From the NCBI RefSeq assembly GCF_001202025.1, contig NZ_LGHS01000070.1, positions 62,001-126,000 of the forward strand: a DNA stretch of 64,000 bases. The letters are read 5' to 3'. The notes beneath the pieces were generated by a model. The model was given only the letters and a program-made list of their open reading frames with translations, was not told the origin of the DNA and did not search any database. Source of the stretch: Pseudorhodobacter aquimaris. Lineage in GTDB: Bacteria; Pseudomonadota; Alphaproteobacteria; Rhodobacterales; Rhodobacteraceae. The translations under genes and the position numbers were made by a program. Positions 55,813-64,000 of this stretch are shown here, piece after piece (position 1 is the first letter of the stretch; the number at the start of each line of letters is the position of its first letter).

Positions 55813-57496
55813 CAGTCGTCAGGGGTTGTGCGCCTTCCTCGGCCAGAACCGCATCAAGCCCGATTTCCAGCTTGCGGCGGATGCGTGCTGCCAGATCTTC
55901 CTCGGGGTCAAAAGAGAGCGCGCGACGCCATTGGAAGTTCGCTTCCAGCTTGCGGCCCACCGCCCAATAGACATCGCCCAGATGGTCGGTCACGGTCGCA
56001 TCGACCGGCTCCAGCACCGAGGCGCGCTCCATCGGTTCCACCGCATCCTCATAGCGACCGGCAAGGAAATAGCCCCAGGCCAGACTGTCGATGATATAGC
56101 CGCTGCCGGGGCGCTGGATGACGGCCCGCTCGATCATGTCCAGCGCTTCGTCATAATTCTCGCCGCGCTCCAGATAGCTGTAGCCAAGGTAGTTCAAGAC
56201 CAGCGGCTGTTCGGGCTGCAAGCGCAGCGCCATGCGGAAATCGGCCTCGGCACGATCCCACAGCTTTTGTCGTTCCAGTGTGATCGCGCGGGAATAATAG
56301 ACCGCCCAATATCCGGCCACGGGTGGCTGCGGGATCAGGGCCACGGCGGCGTCATAGGCCGCGGATGCCTCTTCCCAGCGATTGGCCCCGCTGAGCATAT
56401 CGGCCAGCGCCAGGCGCAGCGGAAGCTGATCTGGATAGGCGCGGATCTGGGTGTTGAGCACCTCAAGCGCTGCGTCCAGCTTGTCCGCACCTTTCAGCGC
56501 CCGCGCGCGCCCTATCTCGGCTGCTAGAAAGCTGCCCCCCGCTTGCGGCACTGATGCATAGGTTTCGGTTGCCAGCTCAAACTGTTCCTGGTTCTCCAGC
56601 ATTGCCCCCGCGAGCAAGATCGCCTCGCTGTGGTCGGGGCGCAAGTAGGCGGCGACGCGGGCATATTGCAGCGTAAATGTGTCAGAGGCCTCACCGTTCA
56701 GGGCTAGCGCAAGGGTAAAGAACACCTCCGATAGCCCGTCGGTGACGTTGCGCACGATGTCATAAGGCACGGTCTCACCGGCGACCAGTTTTGCGCGCAG
56801 GGCTTTGAGCTCAGGGTCGCTGTCATTGCCAAGGGCATTATCCAGCAGGGCAATCGCATCCTCGTTCCGCTCCAGCTGGCTGAGGATCTGGATATGAGCC
56901 AAGACGCCGCGTCGCATCACATTGATGGTGCCGGCCGCCTCACCGGAAAGGATATTTTCGGCAGATTCGTAATCCCCGACCGAGGCAAGCGCCAATGCTT
57001 TGTGAAACAACCCGAAGGCTTGCATTCCATCGGTTTTCGCAAGCCTGTCAAACTCGGCCAGCGCATCGGACATCTTACCAGCCCCAAGGGCGGCCCAGGC
57101 ATTGACCAACCCGTCAAGCAGGCGCGCGCCAGAGCCTTCGGCCTGTGCGGTTTCTTGCAATCTTGCGTAATCGCCGCGTTTGGCTTGATCGGCGATCAGG
57201 ACCAGACTTGCCGTTGGGGAGGTTGCACCGATCGACGTGAGCTGCTGTGCAACGGCCAAAGCCGCGGCCATATTGCCTGCGCCCATCTGTGCTGCCATCG
57301 CCCCCTCCAGCAGCCAGACATCGCGGGGGGAGGCGATAAGCGCGCGGGTAAACCAATGCGCCGCCTCGCGGTAGTCGTCACTTGCCCCCGCCACGCGCGC
57401 CGCCAGATAGGCCCCGCTGTCGATATCCTCGGCCTGCACGATTGCGGGCTGTGCGGTCAGGGCCAGCATGACGGCGATGACGGGGCGAAACTTCAT
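55802..57496 (-). CDS. Periplasmic tetratricopeptide-repeat protein
   Basis: 564 aa. A signal peptide (to about residue 22, I-V-Q-A) is followed by repeated 34-residue helix pairs with TPR signatures across the whole length, such as YREAAHWFTRALIASP, DRAEADFRMALRLQPEQP and NYLGYSYLERG. It should scaffold protein interactions in the periplasm. GGAGG lies 7 nt before the start. Partners unknown. Confidence 0.85.
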   Translation of the reverse strand: MKFRPVIAVMLALTAQPAIVQAEDIDSGAYLAARVAGASDDYREAAHWFTRALIASPRDVWLLEGAMAAQMGAGNMAAALAVAQQLTSIGATSPTASLVLIADQAKRGDYARLQETAQAEGSGARLLDGLVNAWAALGAGKMSDALAEFDRLAKTDGMQAFGLFHKALALASVGDYESAENILSGEAAGTINVMRRGVLAHIQILSQLERNEDAIALLDNALGNDSDPELKALRAKLVAGETVPYDIVRNVTDGLSEVFFTLALALNGEASDTFTLQYARVAAYLRPDHSEAILLAGAMLENQEQFELATETYASVPQAGGSFLAAEIGRARALKGADKLDAALEVLNTQIRAYPDQLPLRLALADMLSGANRWEEASAAYDAAVALIPQPPVAGYWAVYYSRAITLERQKLWDRAEADFRMALRLQPEQPLVLNYLGYSYLERGENYDEALDMIERAVIQRPGSGYIIDSLAWGYFLAGRYEDAVEPMERASVLEPVDATVTDHLGDVYWAVGRKLEANFQWRRALSFDPEEDLAARIRRKLEIGLDAVLAEEGAQPLTTDDN

Positions 57497-57569
57497 AAAA
57501 AGGCCTCCAACAGGTTCTGGGCAAAGCTAATCCTTGGCGGGGGGCATGGCAATGCGCCAAAACGGCGAA

Positions 57570-57590
57570 AGGCGGGGATTGCCCCCGCCT
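57570..57590 (-). terminator. Hairpin after the ETF-QO gene
   Basis: AGGCGGGG / CCCCGCCT forms an 8 bp stem with a 5 nt loop. On the minus strand it is followed by TTTCGCCGTTTT, a weak T-rich tail. It lies 46 nt beyond the ETF-QO stop. A second stem (CCAACGC / GCGTTGG, 57614-57633) lies closer but lacks a T run on that strand. Confidence 0.55.
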
Positions 57591-57636
57591 CGCGTGATTG
57601 TCAGGTGAGTTTTCCAACGCGCCGAGGCGTTGGACG

Positions 57637-59286
57637 TTACATATTGGGATAGTTCGGGCCGTCGCCCCCCTGCGGGGTGGTCCAGTTGATGTTCTGGCTG
57701 GGGTCCTTGATGTCACAAGTTTTGCAATGCACGCAGTTCTGGAAGTTGATCACAAACCGCGGGTCCTTGCCCTCTTCGGCGACCACCTCATAGACGCCCG
57801 CCGGACAGTAACGTTGCGCCGGTTCCGCATATTCGGGCAGGTTGACGGCAATCGGGATCGACGGATCCTTGAGCTTGAGGTGGACGGGCTGCGATTCCTC
57901 ATGGTTGGTAAAGGAGAACGCCACATTGGTCAGCCGATCAAACGACAGCACCCCATCGGGTTTGGGATAGGCGATCGGCGCGAAATCCTTGGCCTTGCCG
58001 GTCGCCGCCGCATCGGTTTTGCCGTGAGACAGCGTGCCGAACAGCGAAAAGCCCATCGTGTTCGTCCACATATCCAAGCCCCCGCCCATCAATGAGGCGA
58101 CAAGCCCGAACTTCGACCACAAGGGTTTGACGTTGCGCACTTTTTTCAGGTCGGCCCCAATCGCGCCACCGCGGACCTCTTCCTCATAGGCGGTCAGCTC
58201 GTCACTGGCGCGGCCTGCGCCTATTGCGGCATGGGCGGCCTCGGCTGCGGCCTTGCCCGAGAGCATGGCGTTATGGTTGCCCTTGATGCGCGGCACGTTG
58301 ACCATGCCAACCGAACAGCCCAGCATCGCCACGCCCGGCGCGACCATCTTGGGCATCGACTGCCAGCCCCCTTCCGAGATTGCCCGCGCGCCGTAGGCCA
58401 CACGTTTGCCACCTTTCAACAGCTCAGCCACCATCGGGTGATGTTTGAAACGCTGGAATTCCATGTAGGGGTACAAATGCGGGTTCTGGTAGTTCAAATG
58501 CACCACGAAACCGACATAAACCTGATTGCCCTCGATGTGATAGATGAACGAGCCGCCGCCCGCATTGCTGCCCAAGGGCCAGCCCATCGTATGGGTGACG
58601 GTGCCCAGCTTGTGCTTGGCGGGGTCAATCTCCCAGATCTCTTTCATGCCGAGGCCGAATTTCTGCGGCTCTTTGCCTTTGGAGAGGTCGTATTTTGCAA
58701 TCACCTCTTTGGCCAGCGAGCCGCGAACGCCTTCGGACAGGAACACATATTTGCCGTGCAGTTCCATCCCCGGTTCATAGTTCGGGCCGGGGGTGCCATC
58801 GGCAGACAGCCCCATTTCGCCGGCCACGACGCCCTTGACCTCACCCTTATCGCCATAAACCAATTCCGAACAGGACATGCCGGGGAACACCTCGACGCCC
58901 AACCCCTCGGCGACTTCGGCCATCCAGCGACAGACATTGGCCATAGAGACAATGAAATTGCCATGGTTGTTCATCAAAGGCGGCATCGGCCAGTTCGGGA
59001 TGCGGATCTGGCCGCCTTCGCCGAGCATAAAGAAATTATCCTCAACCACCTCGGTTTTGATCGGCGACCCCATATCGCGCCAATCGGGCAGCAGCGCGTC
59101 AAGCCCGCTTGGGTCCAGCACCGCGCCTGACAGGATATGCGCGCCAACTTCGGAGCCTTTTTCCAGCACGACCACATTCAGATCTGCATCCAGCTGCTTG
59201 AGGCGGATTGCCGCTGACAGACCGGCAGGGCCAGCCCCCACAATCACAACATCATATTCCATCGCTTCGCGCTCAATCTCGGCCAT
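57637..59286 (-). CDS. etfD: Electron transfer flavoprotein-ubiquinone oxidoreductase
   Basis: 549 aa, full length. It passes electrons from ETF, reduced by acyl-CoA and other dehydrogenases, to ubiquinone at the inner membrane. FAD-binding VIVGAGPAGLSAAIRL opens the protein, and the C-terminal ferredoxin-like part has CPAGVYE and CVHCKTCDIKDP holding one 4Fe-4S cluster. GAGGGGA precedes the start at 59286. ETF subunit genes are not nearby. Confidence 0.95.
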   Translation of the reverse strand: MAEIEREAMEYDVVIVGAGPAGLSAAIRLKQLDADLNVVVLEKGSEVGAHILSGAVLDPSGLDALLPDWRDMGSPIKTEVVEDNFFMLGEGGQIRIPNWPMPPLMNNHGNFIVSMANVCRWMAEVAEGLGVEVFPGMSCSELVYGDKGEVKGVVAGEMGLSADGTPGPNYEPGMELHGKYVFLSEGVRGSLAKEVIAKYDLSKGKEPQKFGLGMKEIWEIDPAKHKLGTVTHTMGWPLGSNAGGGSFIYHIEGNQVYVGFVVHLNYQNPHLYPYMEFQRFKHHPMVAELLKGGKRVAYGARAISEGGWQSMPKMVAPGVAMLGCSVGMVNVPRIKGNHNAMLSGKAAAEAAHAAIGAGRASDELTAYEEEVRGGAIGADLKKVRNVKPLWSKFGLVASLMGGGLDMWTNTMGFSLFGTLSHGKTDAAATGKAKDFAPIAYPKPDGVLSFDRLTNVAFSFTNHEESQPVHLKLKDPSIPIAVNLPEYAEPAQRYCPAGVYEVVAEEGKDPRFVINFQNCVHCKTCDIKDPSQNINWTTPQGGDGPNYPNM

Positions 59287-59541
59287 GTGGCTATCCCCTC
59301 GCTTCTTTTCAGGCGCATCTGCGCGCTGCCCCGATATATTCTTTCGTGAATGGCTACCGCAGCCGGACTGCGGTTTCAATCATAACCGCATCGATTCGCC
59401 GCAAAGTTACGCAGGAAGCAGCCCATGCCCCGCCATAACGCTTGCATTTGCTGCGCGGCTGCTGTTGGGTGGCGGGAAGCAAACCGAAACAAGGTCATGG
59501 CCCGCAACGGCTGTGACTTTCTTACTTTTATGAGTAGGCCA

Positions 59542-60012
59542 ATGGAAAAAATTCCGATGACACGCGCGGGCTATATCGCGTTGGACGAAGAGTTGAAGCA
59601 GTTGAAGTCAGTGGAACGTCCTGCTGTGATCCGCGCGATTGCGGACGCACGTGAGCATGGCGACCTGTCGGAGAACGCCGAATACCACGCCGCCCGCGAA
59701 AAGCAGAGCTTTATCGAAGGGCGGGTCAAAGAAATCGCGGCGATTTTGTCGCTTGCGGATGTGATTGATCCGACCAAATTCTCGGGTACAATCAAATTTG
59801 GCGCGACTGTGACACTGGTCGACGAGGACACGGATGAAGAACGCACCTATCAGATCGTCGGAGAGCCAGAGGCCGATCTGGAAAAAGGTCTGCTCAACAT
59901 CCGCTCACCCTTGGCCCGCGCCCTGATCGGCAAGGATGAGGGGGATACCGCCGAGGTCAAAACCCCCGGTGGCCAGCGCAGCTATGAAGTGCTTGCGATC
60001 AAATATATCTAG
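59542..60012 (+). CDS. greA: Transcription elongation factor GreA
   Basis: 156 aa. It rescues backtracked RNA polymerase by stimulating transcript cleavage. The N-terminal coiled coil has [20 protein letters not shown] with the conserved acidic tip, and the C-terminal domain has [10 protein letters not shown] and GDTAEV. ATG at 59542 gives the family start [11 protein letters not shown]. Divergent from ETF-QO across 255 nt without another gene; a membrane protein gene follows by 24 nt. Confidence 0.95.
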   Translation: MEKIPMTRAGYIALDEELKQLKSVERPAVIRAIADAREHGDLSENAEYHAAREKQSFIEGRVKEIAAILSLADVIDPTKFSGTIKFGATVTLVDEDTDEERTYQIVGEPEADLEKGLLNIRSPLARALIGKDEGDTAEVKTPGGQRSYEVLAIKYI

Positions 60013-60036
60013 GATCTGGCGAATCGAGAGAGAGTG

Positions 60037-61032
60037 ATGACCCAACAGCCCCACCCCACGCCTTCGACAGACCAGCCCGGCCTTGCGTCATTTGACAAAC
60101 TGGCTGCAGGTTTGGCCGTGATTTGGCTGGTAACGGTTGTTGCGCAATTCTTTCTTGCACCCGAGAGCATTCTGACGGGCCCCTTGTCCTTCTTGATTAT
60201 GGTCCTCGTGGTGCTGTTACCGCTTGCCCTGCTTTGGGGTATTGTTGCCACGGCGCGCACGATCAGAAGCCTGCGCGCTGAGGCAGGGCAGCTTCGGATT
60301 GCGGTTGATCAGATGCAACAATCCTATGCCGGCCTGCCGCAAAACCCGAATGCCAAGCCGATGCTGGAACAAAAGCTTGATGAAATCGCCGCCGCGCAGC
60401 GCAAAACCGAAAGCGCGCTGGCCATGTTTACCTCGCGCCGTGATACCGCGCTGACGGTGCCATCGGCAGATCGCAAGGCCGCTTTGACCATGCCGGTCAA
60501 GACGCAAAGTGATGAGCAGGCCGCACTGGCCCTTGGCACCCCCGCAGAGGATCTGCGCGCGCCGCTGTCTGTCGGTGATTTCGTGCGCGCCCTGCATTTT
60601 CCTGAAAGCGCCGAGGATAAGGCCGGTTTCCGCGCCCTGCGGCTGGCGCTGGAAGATCGCAAAACCTCGCGCCTTATTCGTGCCGCGCAGGATGTACTGA
60701 CCCTGCTGAGCCAGGAAGGCATCTATATGGACGACCTCAAGCCCGAGCGTTGCCGCCCCGAGGTCTGGCGCCGGTTCGCCAGCGGTGAGAGGGGCCGTGG
60801 TATTGCCTCGCTGGGCGGGATCCGGGACCGCAGCAGCCTTGCGCTTTCATCCGCCCGTATGCGTGAAGATCCGATATTTCGTGACGCGGCGCACCATTTT
60901 CTGCGCAGTTTTGATAAGACATTTGCAGAATTCGAACAAAACGCCACAGATTCCGAATTGGCCGATCTGGCCGAAACCCGAACCGCCCGCGCCTTCATGT
61001 TGCTGGGCCGTGTGACGGGTACGTTTGATTGA
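60037..61032 (+). CDS. Conserved hypothetical membrane protein
   Basis: 331 aa. Two helices near residues 20-75 are followed by a coiled-coil-like segment (about 80-125) and a soluble, mostly helical domain with GFRALRLALEDRKTSRLIRAAQDVL and RRFASGERGRGI. This suggests an inner-membrane protein with a large cytoplasmic domain. No named family recognised. It lies 24 nt after greA and may be cotranscribed. Confidence 0.7.
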   Translation: MTQQPHPTPSTDQPGLASFDKLAAGLAVIWLVTVVAQFFLAPESILTGPLSFLIMVLVVLLPLALLWGIVATARTIRSLRAEAGQLRIAVDQMQQSYAGLPQNPNAKPMLEQKLDEIAAAQRKTESALAMFTSRRDTALTVPSADRKAALTMPVKTQSDEQAALALGTPAEDLRAPLSVGDFVRALHFPESAEDKAGFRALRLALEDRKTSRLIRAAQDVLTLLSQEGIYMDDLKPERCRPEVWRRFASGERGRGIASLGGIRDRSSLALSSARMREDPIFRDAAHHFLRSFDKTFAEFEQNATDSELADLAETRTARAFMLLGRVTGTFD

Positions 61033-61033
61033 C

Positions 61034-61618
61034 CTATACCGGTTTGATCATTGAGGTAGAGGCAGCAAACCCGAAGATATAGCGCAGCGGGCCAAGCTGG
61101 TCCGTATGCTCGGCAACAAAGCCGAGGCGTTCATAAAGGGCGCGGGCGCGGGGGTTGCTGTCGATCACATCCAGCCGCACCGCCGGATAGTTTTGCGCGC
61201 GTGCCTCATCGCAAATCGCCATCAGCAGTTGCGTTCCAACCCCCTGATCTCGCGCTGTGGCATGCACACAAATTCCATCCAGCAAGAAGCGCTCGTTCTC
61301 GACATCGCGCTCCAATAGGGACATCAACCCCATCCGCCATAATGCGCCAAAACGGCCATAGACGGCGCGCATTTCCTTGGGGCCACCGCCCGCAAATGAA
61401 CCGATATGGGTTTTGAAGCCGACCAGCCCCAGCAAGCTGCCGTTTGGCGATAGGGCGCAGATGGCGTGATCCGCGCGCATCGATTGTTGCAAATAGGCCA
61501 AGGCCCTGCGGCGTGGCCCCATGACGCGGCCAAGCTTGCTGCCAAAGGCATCCCAGTATAATTCCGCGGCCGGATCACGCAAATGCGCTGGCAGGTCACG
61601 ACAAAGGGTGATGTTCAT
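61034..61618 (-). CDS. GNAT-family N-acetyltransferase
   Basis: 194 aa. Motif A reads ICVHATARDQGVGTQLL, the acetyl-CoA-binding R/Q-x-x-G-x-G/A loop, followed by NPRARALYERLGF (motif B). The substrate is unknown. Its start overlaps the stop of the upstream lipoprotein gene by 4 nt (ATGA). Convergent with the membrane protein gene. Confidence 0.88.
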   Translation of the reverse strand: MNITLCRDLPAHLRDPAAELYWDAFGSKLGRVMGPRRRALAYLQQSMRADHAICALSPNGSLLGLVGFKTHIGSFAGGGPKEMRAVYGRFGALWRMGLMSLLERDVENERFLLDGICVHATARDQGVGTQLLMAICDEARAQNYPAVRLDVIDSNPRARALYERLGFVAEHTDQLGPLRYIFGFAASTSMIKPV

Positions 61619-62229
61619 TGCAGGCGGGGATCGCCCGCTTGCACCAAGAGGACGCCGTGATTGTCGTTGGTGTCGGTATCGGTATAGGTGCGGGTTTTCA
61701 CGCCGGAAAGCGCGCCAAAATCCTTCATCAGCTTTTTGGGATACCAGGTGTTTGGCATCCCCTCAAACCCCGGAACACCGCGCAGAATGGAGGAAATCGC
61801 AACCGTGCATTGCGCCTTTGGCACTGCGCCATATTCCATCGCCCGCCGCATCGCAATTTCGGCAACCTGAGGTGAAACGATGATAGTTTGTTCAACAACA
61901 TCAAAGGTTTCGCGGGCGTGATAATCGATATAAAAATCCACCATCAGCGGCGTCATGCCAAAATGCACATCATTGCGCTCCGGCAGGTTGGGGTGCTGCC
62001 AGGTGCCTGCGGGGTCAAACATCACCCGCTGCGATCCGTTGATCAGCAGGCCTGCATGCGCACCAGATCCATCCCGTGTTGCCAGCACCGTGAACAGCGT
62101 GATTGAGGGCGGGCCACCTGCAACATAACGCGCCTGTGCCACAGCCTCATCCGAGGCCCATTTCGGCTCTGCGGTGCCGCAGGCGGCGACAAACAGCACT
62201 GCAAGAAAAGCAATCAAGATACGGCGCAT
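61615..62229 (-). CDS. Hypothetical lipoprotein, possible papain-like fold
   Basis: 204 aa. ATG at 62229 with AAAGGGG upstream gives a lipoprotein signal ending in the lipobox VAAC. The order of GAHAGLLI (His), RVMFDPAG and a later QCTVAISSIL (Cys at a helix start) recalls circularly permuted NlpC/P60 or DUF4105-type peptidase folds. That is an inference from pattern only. It is coupled to the GNAT gene. Confidence 0.7.
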   Translation of the reverse strand: MRRILIAFLAVLFVAACGTAEPKWASDEAVAQARYVAGGPPSITLFTVLATRDGSGAHAGLLINGSQRVMFDPAGTWQHPNLPERNDVHFGMTPLMVDFYIDYHARETFDVVEQTIIVSPQVAEIAMRRAMEYGAVPKAQCTVAISSILRGVPGFEGMPNTWYPKKLMKDFGALSGVKTRTYTDTDTNDNHGVLLVQAGDPRLQ

Positions 62230-62280
62230 GCTCACCCCTTTGGGCGCAACATCCACGCGCCACATCAACTGTTTGTGCGA

Positions 62281-62415
62281 TCAGCCGTTGGCCAGCGCCA
62301 AAAAGATCAGCACGCCGATGGTGATGCCCGCCCCCCAAGAGACCAGGCGCATAAAGCCCGCAAAGGTTTTTTCCTGAACCTTGATGTCCATGCTGCCGTG
62401 TTTATATTCGCTCAT
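62281..62415 (-). CDS. aa3-type cytochrome c oxidase subunit IV
   Basis: 44 aa, the short single-helix subunit of alphaproteobacterial aa3 oxidases. HGSMDIKVQEKTFAGFM followed by a single transmembrane helix is the family signature. GGGAGAGA precedes the ATG at 62415. The other oxidase genes are elsewhere. Too small to be found by length-based calling. Confidence 0.88.
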   Translation of the reverse strand: MSEYKHGSMDIKVQEKTFAGFMRLVSWGAGITIGVLIFLALANG

Positions 62416-62488
62416 TAGAGTCTCTCCCTGACATGATCTTGTTTTGGCTTTAGCCCAATATTCCCATGCTGTCACGGGGGATGGAGGG

Positions 62489-62974
62489 CTAATTCTCGGT
62501 TGTTTCTTCGCCCTCGCCCAGATTTTGCGCCAGACGAAAGCCGATGCGGCGGGCGGGTTCCTCTTCGGGGGTGTTTTTGGAAATGGCCCGCAAGACGACG
62601 TTAAGCTGGGCGACATTCTGGATAAGTTGCATCCGTGTACCGGATTCATCTGATCCGTAAAAGGTGATGATGTCGGGATCGAAATATCCCAGCCCCTCAA
62701 TGCGCAAAATCCCCGCAGAGCTGCCGGTAAAGCCCATGGCAACCTCGTGATCCTTGTCGAGCTGTTCCTCAAAATTCTTGAGGTAAAGGATAACCCGCTC
62801 ATAAGCCCATTCTGCAGGGCTTTTGTCACCCACGGGTTTTTTGGCGACCGCCTTGGGCAGAGGTAGCTGTTCTGGCGTGGCACGGGTCTGATCGTTGCAA
62901 TGAACAACGCGGGCCTGCGGCATTGCGCTGGCTTCCATCGCTTCGGCGGCGGTCATTATGTCGTCGTCAGTCAT
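62489..62974 (-). CDS. DUF6173 family protein
   Basis: 161 aa. The core PAEWAYERVILYLKNFEEQLDKDHEVAM (two pieces: AEWAYERV and NFEEQLD) and GILRIEGLGYFDPDIITFYG match DUF6173 as I know it. Function unknown; soluble, acidic, no signal peptide. Its start overlaps the stop of the metallohydrolase gene by 8 nt, so they are coupled. Confidence 0.78.
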   Translation of the reverse strand: MTDDDIMTAAEAMEASAMPQARVVHCNDQTRATPEQLPLPKAVAKKPVGDKSPAEWAYERVILYLKNFEEQLDKDHEVAMGFTGSSAGILRIEGLGYFDPDIITFYGSDESGTRMQLIQNVAQLNVVLRAISKNTPEEEPARRIGFRLAQNLGEGEETTEN

Positions 62975-63998
62975 TCATCACCCATTGCCAGACCCCATCA
63001 GCCCCCATCGTCCGGGAAACCTCGCCGCGATGCAAGAGGTGGTTGAGGTGGGCGACGGCCTCGACCAATGCCATGCCATAAGCATCGCCCGTGATATCAC
63101 GCTTGAAGATAGGCAAAAAACACTGCGCCGCAGTCTGGGGTGTTTGCAGGTGTTTGCGCAGACGTTTCAGCGCGCTGATGTGGTTTTCGATCATTTGCTT
63201 CAGGCGAATGGGCAGCCCGGTAAAGGGCAGCTTGTGACCGGGCAAGACCATATGGCTGTGGCGGGCCATCGGCTGGAACCGTGCGCAGCTGGCCAGCCAT
63301 TCGGCCAAAGGGTCGGCATCCGGCTCGGTCGGGTAGACCCCGATATTGGCCGAGATCGAGGGCAAAAGCTGATCCCCGCCCAGCACCAGATGATCATCCA
63401 GTGACCAGAAGGTGGCATGTTCCGGCGCGTGGCCATCGCCGGTATGGATGCGCCAGCGGCGGCCGCCAAGGGTGATTTCCTGCCCCTCTTGCAGGCGGGT
63501 AAAGCCGACAGGAAGGGGGGCCACCACATCGGAAAAATTGAAGGGTCGTTCCTTTTCGCGCTGTGCCAAAAGGGCAGGGGGCATGCCCGCCCCGCGCCAG
63601 AATGCAATCTGTTCGGGCAGGGGGGTTGCCTGTTCGTCAAGACACAGCATCCGCGCATAAAGCCATGAGGTGCGGGTCGTCAGCAGCTCGGCCCCTTGGG
63701 CTTGAAACCGGCCGGCAAGCCCGACATGGTCAGGGTGGTAATGGGTCACCACGATGCGCGTCACGGGCTTGCCCGCCAAAGGACCGGCCAGCAAGCGTTC
63801 CCAGATCGCCCGCGCGCGTTTGCTGTCAAAGCCGGTGTCGATGATGGTCCAGCCATCGCCTTCGTCCAGCGCAAAGACATTCACATGGTCCAGCGCCATC
63901 GGCAACGGCAGGCGCATCCAAAGCAAACCATCGGCCACTTCCAGCGCCTCGCCTTCTGCCGGTGGAACCTCAAACGGATAGCGGATGCCGCCGGCCAT
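62967..63998 (-). CDS. MBL-fold metallo-hydrolase
   Basis: 343 aa. The zinc-binding motif THYHPDHVG lies near residue 85, with GHAPEH (His) and LGGDQLLP (Asp) downstream and a final LPGHK. The C-terminal 90 residues look like the winged helix of the LACTB2/glyoxalase-II-like group. Probably a hydrolase of thioesters or nucleic acid; the substrate is unknown. The start is 2 nt from the window edge, so its upstream region is not visible. Confidence 0.9.
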   Translation of the reverse strand: MAGGIRYPFEVPPAEGEALEVADGLLWMRLPLPMALDHVNVFALDEGDGWTIIDTGFDSKRARAIWERLLAGPLAGKPVTRIVVTHYHPDHVGLAGRFQAQGAELLTTRTSWLYARMLCLDEQATPLPEQIAFWRGAGMPPALLAQREKERPFNFSDVVAPLPVGFTRLQEGQEITLGGRRWRIHTGDGHAPEHATFWSLDDHLVLGGDQLLPSISANIGVYPTEPDADPLAEWLASCARFQPMARHSHMVLPGHKLPFTGLPIRLKQMIENHISALKRLRKHLQTPQTAAQCFLPIFKRDITGDAYGMALVEAVAHLNHLLHRGEVSRTMGADGVWQWVMND

Positions 63999-64000
63999 GA

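Overview
The window reads as chromosome of an alphaproteobacterium of the family Rhodobacteraceae, probably the roseobacter side of it. This rests on gene content: an FnrL-type regulator next to hemN, an aa3-type cytochrome oxidase subunit IV microprotein, a membrane-anchored cytochrome c, a TIGR02302/DUF4175 giant membrane protein downstream of lysA, and DUF6173, DUF2007, YdcH and DUF482 proteins. Base composition is GC-rich and genes are densely packed, with many 1-11 nt overlaps. No rRNA, tRNA, CRISPR array or intact mobile element was found. The genus cannot be fixed from the sequence alone.

Layout. 0-0.5 kb is unassigned. 0.5-9.8 kb holds a secreted EF-hand protein, a LysR regulator, a cinA-like/GNAT/OmpA-like operon, methionine aminopeptidase, a reductase-rsmD-HAD operon, a peroxiredoxin and RNase D. 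9.8-18.1 kb holds a ridA-GDPD-DUF482-phhB run, a type I secretion ABC/HlyD pair and a class A penicillin-binding protein. 18.4-24.9 kb holds an ammonium transporter, a cyclic-nucleotide phosphodiesterase/nucleotidase, nudC, a SRPBCC protein, prephenate dehydratase and a membrane cytochrome c. 25-32 kb is a yejABEF peptide importer operon translationally coupled to a glycosyltransferase. 32-36 kb holds hemN and fnrL sharing an FNR box, then a PhzF-like isomerase and a flavin-dependent oxidoreductase. 36-39.5 kb is ftsE-ftsX-plsC and a zinc-ribbon membrane protein.

39.5-45.3 kb is one operon on the minus strand: argH, two tiny lipoproteins (54 and 40 aa), a DUF2834 protein, lysA and the TIGR02302 protein. 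45.4-49.6 kb holds a TlpA-like thioredoxin, 3-methyladenine glycosylase, an EAL protein and phaA-phaB. 49.7-52.4 kb is a decayed mobile-element island containing remnants of an IS3-family and an IS21-family element. 52.4-64 kb holds an EamA exporter, YdcH, DUF2007, polyprenyl diphosphate synthase, ispE, a TPR protein, ETF-ubiquinone oxidoreductase, greA, several small conserved proteins and a metallo-beta-lactamase-fold hydrolase.

Functionally this is mostly core metabolism: amino acids (lysA, argH, pheA, phhB), isoprenoids (ispE, polyprenyl synthase), PHB precursors (phaAB), respiration and oxygen response (fnrL, hemN, cytochrome c, oxidase subunit IV, ETF-QO), and envelope growth (PBP, FtsEX, PlsC). 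I found no convincing new defence or mobile system. The best leads are the microlipoprotein cassette between argH and lysA, the glycosyltransferase tied to yejABEF, the FNR box geometry at hemN/fnrL, TTGCA-type inverted repeats in two promoters, and the conserved but uncharacterised envelope proteins.
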